From Bacillota bacterium (GTDB taxonomy: Bacteria; Bacillota; Clostridia; DSM-8532), in assembly GCA_023415825.1 (NCBI GenBank), contig JAEZJF010000002.1, positions 1 to 24,614 of the forward strand: 24,614 bases of DNA, in the 5' to 3' direction. Below the pieces are notes generated by a model. It did no database searches, was not told the DNA's origin, and was given only the letters and a program-made list of their open reading frames with translations. Positions within the stretch are counted from its first letter, which is position 1, and each line of letters opens with the position of its first letter. Positions 1 through 7,093 of this stretch are shown piece after piece. Made by a program: the position numbers and the translations under genes.

Positions 1-2
1 TT

Positions 3-443
3 GGCGATGTTGTGGAGCTGGCTAAAATTGATAACTTTAAGGGTATCAAGACCGGTGATGCTATCCTGGCCAAGACTATCCACGATACAAAGGATCTTAA
101 AAAGGACTTTACCCCCATCTTCTCAAACTCCGATCTGTTTGCCGTCGGACATGCTTATGGCATTGAACATATTCTCGATGGTATATTCGCTTGCTTCCCT
201 GCAACAATCAAGCGTGCTCAGGACGCTTTTAACGCCGGTGATTTTGAGACCGGCAAGGAAACGCTCAACCAAATGATGGCGGCAAGGGATGAAATGTTCG
301 TGGTGGGTATATGGCCTGCTTTCTCCTATGCTATGAATCTGCTGGGCTTTGAGGGTAATTTCAGCCCTGATTACGAACCTACACTCAATGACGAGCAAAA
401 AGCACTTGTAAAATCCATTATGGTTAAGACGGGCGAGATATAG
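3..443 (+). CDS. Dihydrodipicolinate synthase/N-acetylneuraminate lyase family protein, C-terminal part
   Basis: This is the 3' end of a gene whose start lies before the window; the frame is open from base 3 and ends with TAG at 441-443. The visible part (about 146 residues) matches the C-terminal half of the class I aldolase DapA/NanA fold. A GIK tripeptide follows 'DNFK' and probably carries the Schiff-base lysine, and the helical C-terminal domain follows, including 'NAGDFE' and 'KALVKSIM'. Family members condense or cleave pyruvate with an aldehyde, for example in lysine synthesis, sialic acid cleavage or keto-deoxy sugar acid breakdown. The half with the pyruvate-binding GTTGE region is missing, so the reaction cannot be assigned. 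The sugar-catabolic neighbourhood favours a sugar-acid aldolase over the biosynthetic DapA, but that is inference. Confidence 0.75.
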   Translation, partial: GDVVELAKIDNFKGIKTGDAILAKTIHDTKDLKKDFTPIFSNSDLFAVGHAYGIEHILDGIFACFPATIKRAQDAFNAGDFETGKETLNQMMAARDEMFVVGIWPAFSYAMNLLGFEGNFSPDYEPTLNDEQKALVKSIMVKTGEI

Positions 444-474
444 GGCTCTAAGCATTTGATATAATTATAATAGA

Positions 475-508
475 GAACAGGCAGGAGCTTGAAGCTTCCT
501 GCCTGTTC
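475..508 (+). terminator. Rho-independent terminator-like hairpin after the DapA-family gene
   Basis: The arms GAACAGGCAGGA (475-486) and TCCTGCCTGTTC (497-508) are perfectly complementary over 12 bp. They are followed by a pyrimidine-rich CTCTTTGTGTG tail. The hairpin begins 31 bases after the stop codon of the upstream gene. The U-tract is interrupted, so termination is likely but not textbook. Confidence 0.6.
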
Positions 509-516
509 CTCTTTGT

Positions 517-535
517 GTGTGCCCGGCGGGCACAC
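517..535. terminator. Second GC-rich hairpin, probably ending the minus-strand SorE-like gene
   Basis: GTGTGCCCG (517-525) and CGGGCACAC (527-535) form a 9-bp perfect stem with a single-base centre (in practice a 7-8 bp stem with a small loop). It lies 47 bases beyond the stop of the minus-strand gene at 582-1838 and just after the plus-strand hairpin at 475-508. Neither side has a strong T-run, so it may be a terminator or only an mRNA 3' stabiliser. Confidence 0.4.
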
Positions 536-581
536 GTTCTAAGGGGTGCAATCCTGACTCCGATAAATCTCCCGTTGTATT

Positions 582-1838
582 CTAATTGCTCCTTAGAAGA
601 TAATTTTCTGCTTCCGCGTTCCAAATCCCGTCATGAGCCTCAATGATCTCCGACAGACCTTTAAAGAACGGATCAGCTGTTCCCAGCTTTTTAAAATCTG
701 CAAGGGCCGTCAGCGGCATTTCGATGCCTGTATAGATGAGTTTTTTGCCTCCCGGAATCTTTGGCAGATTTAAGGTTGTTTCGGCAGCACAGTTCAAGCC
801 GCCTATATGCGTAATCATGGAAGCCGGGTTTATCAGGCCGCTGGCCATTTCATCCAGAGCCATTACCATGTCCCGGGTGTTACCACCGCTTGTTCCCACC
901 ACATGAGTGGCATTGTAGTGAACATTATAGAAATTGAGTTCTGCTGTAAATTCTGGATTATTGGGCCCCGCAAAGAAATTAAGACAGCCGTCATGGGATA
1001 GGAGTCTGTCTCCCATTTCTACCACAGGCTTTACAGGAGCAAAGACCATCACATCGTTGTAGCCCGTACCCCCTGTTAATTCCATGAGATAGTCATATCC
1101 CTGATCAGGTAATGAAGTATTCACATACAGGAGCTTTACTCCGTTTTTCTCCGCTTCCTCCACTGTATAAATGGATGCAGCTCTTTTGAGGCGAGCTTCA
1201 TCTATGTCTGTGACAATCAGAAGGCTTGGCTTTCGCTCACCGTGTAAGGCATAATCTATAGCTCCCAAGCCCATGGGCCCGACCCCTGCCAGTATAGCCA
1301 TTTTGCCGTTCTCTGCTATACCCATTTTATGGGTATAGCTGCCCGGTACAGTGTGATATTGCGCATTAAAGGTGCCTATGATGCAGGACATGGGTTCAGC
1401 CAGTGATCCGTAAAAAAAAGCATCGCCCTTGTAAGGCAATAGACAGCCCGATTCCATGACAACATTGGGAAGAATGGCATGGGTCGCATATCCTCCCACA
1501 TAAGGAAAGGAGTAACCGATTGCTGTATAGGGATCATGACTTTGGTTGAGAGCAGGCTGAATAGAAAACTTGTCTCCTTCCTTAAACTCCTTTTTCCACT
1601 TTTCACCCACTTCCATGATAACACCACAGAATTCATGACCGATAATAACAGGATTCCGGTCTATATCCAAAGGGACCCGCTTATGATCGGATCCTTGAAC
1701 GGCTGCCTTATAAGAGGACATGCAGATGCTGTCCGATACAATCCGAGCCAGTATTTCATCCTGCTTGATGGGAGGCAATTCAAATTCTTCCAGCCTTAAA
1801 TCATTTTTCCCATAAAGTCTAACCGCTTTTGTTCTCAC
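582..1838 (-). CDS. Zinc-dependent medium-chain dehydrogenase, L-sorbose-1-phosphate reductase (SorE)-like
   Basis: This 418-residue medium-chain dehydrogenase closely resembles enterobacterial SorE as I recall it: the N-terminus 'LYGKNDLRLEEFELP', the 'GHEFCG' block and the late 'GCLNFFAGP' and 'GTSGGNT' blocks. SorE interconverts L-sorbose 1-phosphate and D-glucitol 6-phosphate with NAD(P)H in the cytoplasm. Visible features are a probable catalytic zinc site (C39, H68, E69), no four-cysteine structural zinc lobe (as in SorE), and a Rossmann GVGPMG motif near the middle. The start is GTG at 1838, with AGGGGG (1846-1851) seven bases upstream. The promoter region is nearly identical in part to that of the PIG-L operon at 9707, which suggests shared control. 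The exact polyol-phosphate substrate is inferred. Confidence 0.8.
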   Translation of the reverse strand: MRTKAVRLYGKNDLRLEEFELPPIKQDEILARIVSDSICMSSYKAAVQGSDHKRVPLDIDRNPVIIGHEFCGVIMEVGEKWKKEFKEGDKFSIQPALNQSHDPYTAIGYSFPYVGGYATHAILPNVVMESGCLLPYKGDAFFYGSLAEPMSCIIGTFNAQYHTVPGSYTHKMGIAENGKMAILAGVGPMGLGAIDYALHGERKPSLLIVTDIDEARLKRAASIYTVEEAEKNGVKLLYVNTSLPDQGYDYLMELTGGTGYNDVMVFAPVKPVVEMGDRLLSHDGCLNFFAGPNNPEFTAELNFYNVHYNATHVVGTSGGNTRDMVMALDEMASGLINPASMITHIGGLNCAAETTLNLPKIPGGKKLIYTGIEMPLTALADFKKLGTADPFFKGLSEIIEAHDGIWNAEAENYLLRSN

Positions 1839-1866
1839 AATTGTACCCCCTGAGTTATTCGCATTC

Positions 1867-2018
1867 TTTTAACATATTTTTTTCAGATCGCTTAACAGTT
1901 GATTTTAAAATCAAAAATAGCCTGCCAGCAATACAGTTCTTATGAAACTATAATTAATGGCATAAGTCTTTAGCTTATGTTTTCGTATTTTTAACATATA
2001 TTATTCGGAAGTTGATTG
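1867..2018 (-). promoter_or_regulatory. Promoter/operator of the SorE-like gene with AraC-type dyad (copy 1 of a duplicated control region)
   Basis: The dyad CATAAG-TCTTTAG-CTTATG lies at 1961-1979. Reading on the minus strand, a weak -10 (TGTATT, 1935-1930) starts 25 bases beyond the dyad, the same distance as in the copy at 9719-9862. The direct repeat TTTTAACATAT occurs at 1867-1877 and 1989-1999. Positions 1960-2018 match 9804-9862 at 54 of 59 bases. No good -35 is seen, which fits an activator-dependent promoter with AraC bound next to the -35 region. Which of the AraC proteins binds here is inferred. Confidence 0.65.
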
Positions 2019-2024
2019 AAGGCC

Positions 2025-2909
2025 TTACATCCTCGACTTCACCGTTCTGGCGTATTCCGAGGGAGCCATGCCGACAAGGGTTTTAAAATGTCTTGAAAAG
2101 CTGTGTATGCTGCTGTAGCCCAGCATATTGGAGATTTCGGTATTATTGTGCTTTTCTTCCCGGATTAAGATTTTTGCCCGCTCTATTTTTAAAAATTTAA
2201 AATATTCTATAACACTTTTGCCGGTTTTTGACTTAAACAGGGTTTTAAGCTGAGTCTTTCCCATGTTTGAATATTTACAGACCTGTTCCAGCGTAATATT
2301 TTCGGATAGGTTGGCATTCATAAATTCCTTTATTCTTTTAAGGATGTCATGCTCGCTTCTTTCCTTTGCCAAGGAAGAAAGGCGGGTTTCTTTTATACCG
2401 GACTCAGCTTTTCTGACCAGAGAGATTAAAAGCATTTCAAGGCTCAGCTTTATCATTTGCTGGCTTCCGAAAGGGGCGTCCTGCCTCTTATTCAGCGTAT
2501 TGATCCAGTACTGGTCGAAAGGAGGCATAAAAGTATTCATACCTTCTTTTAAAATAACGGCCAGTAAATCTCTTTCGCTATCCCCAAGATTGAATATTTT
2601 TTCCTCAAAATTGCTCATGGCGGGAGACATGCACTCAAAGGATAAGACAATCAGATTAGGTGCAATCACTTTATTTGCCCAAACGCTGTGAAACTCGTTT
2701 GGTTTATGGAAAATAATATCGCCCTGCTTCAATTGATAGCCCGAAGCATCCGCCATTACTTCAGCTTCACCCTTATCAACATATAAGAATTCCCAGAAGT
2801 TGTGCTTTTCACCTTTGTACAGGAAGTCTTTTGCAAATTCAAAGTAATGAAGCGAAACAATCTGACTGATTTGAAATTCCTGTTCCAAAACTGTTCTCAC
2901 AAATTCCAT
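2025..2909 (-). CDS. AraC-family transcriptional regulator with N-terminal cupin
   Basis: A 294-residue AraC-type regulator. The N-terminal ~100 residues form a cupin ligand-sensing domain, with 'FWEFLYVDKG' and 'QGDIIFHKPNEFHS' as the typical beta-barrel strands. The C-terminal ~100 residues hold the two helix-turn-helices ('ITLEQVCKYSNMGKTQLK' and 'TEISNMLGYSSIHSFSRHFK'), ending in the usual 'G.APSEYAR' motif. It is a paralogue of the regulator at 9865-10740, sharing 'FHKP', the 'KIF.L' segment and 'IREE'. The start at 2909 has AGGAGG eight bases upstream. Its 3' end lies seven bases from the duplicated operator region. It is divergent from the Gfo/Idh/MocA operon at 3107 and may control it, the SorE-like gene, or both. 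The effector is probably a sugar or sugar phosphate. Confidence 0.88.
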   Translation of the reverse strand: MEFVRTVLEQEFQISQIVSLHYFEFAKDFLYKGEKHNFWEFLYVDKGEAEVMADASGYQLKQGDIIFHKPNEFHSVWANKVIAPNLIVLSFECMSPAMSNFEEKIFNLGDSERDLLAVILKEGMNTFMPPFDQYWINTLNKRQDAPFGSQQMIKLSLEMLLISLVRKAESGIKETRLSSLAKERSEHDILKRIKEFMNANLSENITLEQVCKYSNMGKTQLKTLFKSKTGKSVIEYFKFLKIERAKILIREEKHNNTEISNMLGYSSIHSFSRHFKTLVGMAPSEYARTVKSRM

Positions 2910-3106
2910 CGCAGAATTTCCTCCTGAACGACATGAAAAGTAATTAATTGACCTCAGAATAAGAATTTTTTGATACTCCCAAACTGGCCATTGAATAAAG
3001 TGATAAAAAAAACGGCTTTTCTGATAAATATTGTTTTAGCTGCAGCAGATACAATAAAATTATAGCATTTAATAAATAAAGAGTGTATGCAAAAGGATGA
3101 AAAGAA

Positions 3107-4126
3107 ATGAATAAAAGGTATGGAATTGTAATGGTGGGCTGTGGTTATATGGGCGCCGCCCACATGGATGAAATTTATTACAGGGATAATATAGAGATAA
3201 GGGGAGTAGTAGATACAGACAGCAGGAAAGCACAGGAGTTTATGAGAAGATACGGTGCACTTTCCTGGAGCAGCAGCTATGAAGAATATCTTCATGACCC
3301 GTTAACTGATATTATCATTATTGCTACATATCCTGCCTCACACCTTAAAATACTCTCTGATTGTCTCGCACATGACAAGAATGTTCTTTGTGAGAAACCT
3401 ATTACCAATGATCGGCTTGAAGATGCAGCTGAATTTGTAAGACAGGTGAAAAAGGCAAAAGCAAAGGTTTTAATAGGCCATATTCTAAGGCATAACAGTA
3501 CTTACCAAAAGGTTGCAGACATGATTCATGAAGGCTTGATAGGAAAACCTGTAATTATTCGGATGGTACAGAACAAACATATCAAAGAATGGAAAAGACA
3601 CTTTGAACTGATAAAAAATACTTCACCCATAGTTGATTGCGGAGTTCATTATATTGATATTATGCAGTGGTTTACGGAATCCAAGATTAAAAACATTTCA
3701 GGTATCAGTGCCCGGACTGAAGAAAATATCCCTGAGGGTAAGTACAATTACGGAATATTTAATGCTGAGCTGGGGGATGGTTCGGTTGCTCATTATGAGA
3801 CAGGCTGGGGCACAACAATAGCAAACGAGGATGTTAAGGAGTTCATAGGGCCAAAAGGAAGAATAAAAATCATATACCGGAAGGACAGGCAGAGCCATCA
3901 GGAGGAAGGGGATCTGATCGAGTATTACAATTTTTCCGAAAACAGATATAGTATTATTAATAACGAAACCCAGAGGAAAGCTACCTGGGATCAGCTTCAG
4001 TATCTGATGAGGATGATCGAAGAGGGAATTGATGCAGTTCCGACCATAGATGAAGTGTATGAGATTTTTAAAATAGCCCTTTTAGCAGACAAGGCAGTAA
4101 CAGCCGGAGAGAAAATCACATTGTGA
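3107..4126 (+). CDS. Gfo/Idh/MocA family NAD(P)-dependent oxidoreductase
   Basis: The 339-residue length is normal for the family. The N-terminal Rossmann fold has GCGYMG at residues 11-16 and an acidic 'VDTD' end to strand 2, which suggests NAD(H). The family CEKP motif is at 95-98, with the lysine expected in catalysis, and D177-x-G-x-H181 supplies the probable catalytic histidine of the C-terminal alpha/beta domain. Family members oxidise or reduce a ring hydroxyl of sugars, inositols or glycosides. The ATG at 3107 is preceded by a weak AAAAGGATGAAAAG Shine-Dalgarno region. It is the first gene of a plus-strand group with the TIM-barrel gene at 4247 (120 bases downstream) and the oxidoreductase at 5104. 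Its substrate is not readable from the sequence. Confidence 0.88.
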   Translation: MNKRYGIVMVGCGYMGAAHMDEIYYRDNIEIRGVVDTDSRKAQEFMRRYGALSWSSSYEEYLHDPLTDIIIIATYPASHLKILSDCLAHDKNVLCEKPITNDRLEDAAEFVRQVKKAKAKVLIGHILRHNSTYQKVADMIHEGLIGKPVIIRMVQNKHIKEWKRHFELIKNTSPIVDCGVHYIDIMQWFTESKIKNISGISARTEENIPEGKYNYGIFNAELGDGSVAHYETGWGTTIANEDVKEFIGPKGRIKIIYRKDRQSHQEEGDLIEYYNFSENRYSIINNETQRKATWDQLQYLMRMIEEGIDAVPTIDEVYEIFKIALLADKAVTAGEKITL

Positions 4127-4246
4127 TTTATTGTATATATTATTAAACTGTTAAAAAAAGCGACATCATTGCTAAATATTTTTTTCTGAACTGTCTCTAA
4201 AATAAACTTAGAAACAATAATCAATTAGTTTATGGAGGTGTGGTTT

Positions 4247-5107
4247 ATGAAGAAAGGAATCAGTATCTGGTCTTTTCCTTCCGAAATGAGCATTATTGAA
4301 TGTATTGAGATGGCAAAGCAGGCGGGATTTGACGGAATTGAGCTGGCGTTGAATGAAACAGGACCCTTAAGTCTGGAAAGCAGTGACGAGGAGATTATTG
4401 GATATAGGAAAACTGCCAATGAGATTGGAATTGAGCTAAGCAGTCTCGCTACCGGACTATATTGGAATTATTCACTGACCAGCAGCAATACTGATGTACG
4501 GAAAAAAGCAAGAGAAATCGTAAAAAAACAGATTGATTTTGCCAAATTACTGAGAGTGGATACCATTCTGGTAGTGCCCGGTGCTGTGGGTGTGGATTTT
4601 ATTCCTGACTGTGAAATTGTTGATTATGATGTGGCTTATGAAAGGGCTTTAAGCGCATTAAAGGAGCTTGCGGCATATGCGGAAGCTCATAAAGTCAATA
4701 TAGGAGTTGAAAACGTCTGGAATAAATTCCTTCTCTCGCCTCTTGAAATGAGGACTTTTATCGACAGCATCGGTTCGGATTATGTAGGCGCATATCTGGA
4801 TGTCGGAAACGTAGTATATTCAGGATATCCGGAGCATTGGGTCAGAATTCTTGGAAAAAGAATCAAAAAAGTGCATTTCAAAGATTATAGAAGGGATGTA
4901 GGCAGTGTCGCCGGATTTGTAGACCTTCTTTCGGGTGATGTCAATTATCCCGCAGTTGTTAAAGAGCTGGAAAAGGCAGGCTACGATAGCTTCGCAACAG
5001 CTGAAATGGTTCCGCCTTCTCCCTTTTACAAGTATTATCCTGAACAGCTTGTCTATAACACCTCAAAAACAATGGAGAAAATTCTTGGGGGAGGAGTATG
5101 TTTATGA
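4247..5107 (+). CDS. Sugar phosphate isomerase/epimerase-like TIM-barrel protein (xylose isomerase-like/AP endonuclease 2 superfamily)
   Basis: A 286-residue TIM barrel of the IolE/tagatose-epimerase type. The expected metal-ligand set is present: E155 in 'GVENVWNKF', D185 in 'YLDVGN', H210 in 'KVHFKDY' and E253 in 'ATAEM'. Relatives epimerise free keto-sugars, dehydrate inosose, or eliminate aglycones from 3-keto-glycosides using a divalent metal. The ATG at 4247 is chosen over one at 4232 because GGAGGTG (4234-4240) sits six bases before it and would overlap the earlier start. The stop codon overlaps the next gene's ATG in an ATGA junction (5104-5107), so the two are translationally coupled. 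An oxidoreductase on each side suggests it acts on a keto intermediate, which is inference. Confidence 0.85.
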   Translation: MKKGISIWSFPSEMSIIECIEMAKQAGFDGIELALNETGPLSLESSDEEIIGYRKTANEIGIELSSLATGLYWNYSLTSSNTDVRKKAREIVKKQIDFAKLLRVDTILVVPGAVGVDFIPDCEIVDYDVAYERALSALKELAAYAEAHKVNIGVENVWNKFLLSPLEMRTFIDSIGSDYVGAYLDVGNVVYSGYPEHWVRILGKRIKKVHFKDYRRDVGSVAGFVDLLSGDVNYPAVVKELEKAGYDSFATAEMVPPSPFYKYYPEQLVYNTSKTMEKILGGGVCL

Positions 5108-6120
5108 TAAAAATTGGTTTAATCGGAGTGGGTTTTATGGGCGGAACGCATGCAGCCTGCTATGAGGCTCTCGCTCAAAGCATAAATTTCAAGGTGACTG
5201 CGGTTGCGGATCTGGACTCGAATAAAGCTGAAAAGATTGCCGAAAAATTCGGAGCCAGAGTATATTCCACCGGGAAGGAACTGATTGAAAGCGGGGAAGT
5301 CAATACGGTTGACATATGCCTGCCTACCTTTTTACATACCGAGCATGCAATAGATGCGATGGAGAAAGGATATAACGTTTTCATTGAGAAACCGATTTGC
5401 CTTCATGAGTATGAAGCCCAAAAACTGCTGGATGCGCAGAAAAAAACAGGAGCTAAGGTTGCTGTAGGCCACTGCATACGCTTTTGGCCGGAGTATGTGC
5501 ATCTTAAAAAGCTTATTGATAATAGCTGCTATGGAAAGCTGATTTCGGGCGTTTTTAAAAGAATCAGCCCTTTGCCTCTCTGGGGTTGGGAGAATTGGCT
5601 GCTAGATTCGGCAAGAAGCGGCTCTGCCGCAGTAGATCTTCATATTCATGATGTGGATTATGTAAGGTACATTCTGGGAAACCCGGATAGCATACAAAGC
5701 TGTACGACAACGGTCAATGGGAATAATGATCACATTTTCAGCCTATACAAGTATGGCGATGCAGTGGTTTCCATTGAAGGTGGATGGGGCTACCCGGCAG
5801 CAATGCCTTTTGAAATGGAGTATAGGGTAAGGTTTGAAAAGGCAGTAGTAGTTTTCAATTCCGGGAAAACGCCTTCCCTGATGGTTTACAATGAGGATGG
5901 AACTGCTGAAGAACCTGTGCTGGAAAAGGATTTCAATTCTGAAAGCCAGGGTCTTGGCGGCAATATAACAAGCCTTGGAGGATATTTCAATGAACTTAAA
6001 TATTTTATCGAGTGCTTGGAAAATAAAGATGAAATCAAGATCGCACCTCTGAAAGAAGGTGTTGAATCCTTCCGACTTGTGATGAAAGAAATCAATTCTG
6101 CGATGGTAAGTAGCTTATAA
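5104..6120 (+). CDS. Gfo/Idh/MocA family oxidoreductase
   Basis: 338 residues. Visible motifs: Rossmann GVGFMG at residues 8-13, 'VADLD' at the end of strand 2, IEKP at 94-97, and 'DLHIHDVD' at 178-185 with the likely catalytic histidine. The start is taken at 5104, in the ATGA overlap with the TIM-barrel gene, because GAGGAG (5091-5096) is then seven bases upstream; the ATG at 5098 would be too close. It is only distantly similar to the oxidoreductase at 3107, so the two are unlikely to be recent duplicates and may oxidise and reduce different intermediates of one route. The gene ends 34 bases before the convergent NagB-like gene, with a hairpin between them. Substrate unknown. Confidence 0.87.
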   Translation: MIKIGLIGVGFMGGTHAACYEALAQSINFKVTAVADLDSNKAEKIAEKFGARVYSTGKELIESGEVNTVDICLPTFLHTEHAIDAMEKGYNVFIEKPICLHEYEAQKLLDAQKKTGAKVAVGHCIRFWPEYVHLKKLIDNSCYGKLISGVFKRISPLPLWGWENWLLDSARSGSAAVDLHIHDVDYVRYILGNPDSIQSCTTTVNGNNDHIFSLYKYGDAVVSIEGGWGYPAAMPFEMEYRVRFEKAVVVFNSGKTPSLMVYNEDGTAEEPVLEKDFNSESQGLGGNITSLGGYFNELKYFIECLENKDEIKIAPLKEGVESFRLVMKEINSAMVSSL

Positions 6121-6123
6121 AAA

Positions 6124-6143
6124 GGTGGGACGTTAGTCCCACC
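6124..6143 (-). terminator. Hairpin terminator between convergent operons
   Basis: GGTGGGAC (6124-6131), loop GTTA, and GTCCCACC (6136-6143) form a perfect 8-bp stem. Read on the minus strand, the stem is followed by TTTTTATAAG, giving a U-tract for the operon ending at 6155. On the plus strand there is an upstream A-run but no downstream T-run, so it is stronger for the minus-strand operon. Confidence 0.75.
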
Positions 6144-6154
6144 AACCTACTCTA

Positions 6155-7093
6155 TCAGTTCACTTCCGCTGTAAGCGGACCTGCAAGGTCTTTTAAGTAA
6201 AATAGCTTACCTGGCAAAGACGGCATAAAGGTTGAGGGGATCCATATGCTCTCACCGTAATGAAGGGTGGTCAGAAAGCTCATGCCCTGCCATCCCATAC
6301 CTCTTCCAAGCGCGCCGTCTGCACCGCCGATGATGTAATCCGCTTGAAGAAATAGCCCGGGTCCTACAGTGTTAGCGGTGCAGGGCACCAGGGTTGTTCT
6401 GCTCTTAAAGCTGGTGATGGCATTCTGCTCAATAGTCAGTGGATGGAGCTTCGCACCTATTCTGTGGGTTTGGCGCTTCCATTCGTCATTACTAGCGAAC
6501 TCTCCTGCAAAATGGGGTTCCCAGAATGCGATATGGCACATTCTGCCGATACCAAAGATTAAAATCAACTTTGCCCCTACTGATTTCAGCTTCGAAATTT
6601 TGTCCGCATAGGTGGGCAGATTTTCCTTCGTTGCGAAATTCCGCTGATTTTCCGGCACGGTTAAATCGCCCAGTTTATCAAAGAATGCAGTTTTCATACA
6701 GTTTTCAAAGGACGCAGTATTGTCACTGGGGAGCGTATTGCCATCCTCGTCCGCCCATTCGTCCATATTGAAGGTATAGACATGATCGCATTTCACCTGC
6801 CATTCTTTCAGGAAAAACGCCGCCCATTTATACATGCCCATAGGGCCTACGGGAACAATCATGGCAAGCTTTTCGCCATTATCCTTGGCTTTTTTGATTT
6901 GCAGGGCAATCTCATGCCCCATTAATGTGTCGAAATCATTGATGTTATCGCAAGCGATGGGGTTGAAATCCTTATGCCAGAGGCTCTCCCGCTCTACACC
7001 TTTTTCACAGCACTTGTCGATTTTCCCCATATCCCAACCTTTGGGATAAAAGCCTTCCAATAAAGAATTTTTCACCGTACTCATGAAATTCAT
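6155..7093 (-). CDS. NagB-fold (glucosamine-6-phosphate deaminase/isomerase-like) protein with altered active site
   Basis: 312 residues, longer than E. coli NagB (266). The NagB fold is recognisable from 'PVGPMGMYK' (81-89, phosphate-loop position), 'FNMDEW' with D111 at the catalytic aspartate position, and 'GIGRMCHIAFWEP' (181-193), which aligns with the classical GVG-D-GHIAFNEP motif. H187 and E192 are kept, but the aspartate at the D141 position is M185 and the Asn before Glu-Pro is Trp. The C-terminal lysine that contacts substrate phosphate in NagB also appears to be missing ('GGADGALG'). Known NagB turns glucosamine 6-phosphate into fructose 6-phosphate and ammonia; this one may act on a different amino sugar or phosphate. 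It is the last gene of the PIG-L operon, and its ATG follows the previous stop codon directly (TAAATG). Confidence 0.75.
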   Translation of the reverse strand: MNFMSTVKNSLLEGFYPKGWDMGKIDKCCEKGVERESLWHKDFNPIACDNINDFDTLMGHEIALQIKKAKDNGEKLAMIVPVGPMGMYKWAAFFLKEWQVKCDHVYTFNMDEWADEDGNTLPSDNTASFENCMKTAFFDKLGDLTVPENQRNFATKENLPTYADKISKLKSVGAKLILIFGIGRMCHIAFWEPHFAGEFASNDEWKRQTHRIGAKLHPLTIEQNAITSFKSRTTLVPCTANTVGPGLFLQADYIIGGADGALGRGMGWQGMSFLTTLHYGESIWIPSTFMPSLPGKLFYLKDLAGPLTAEVN

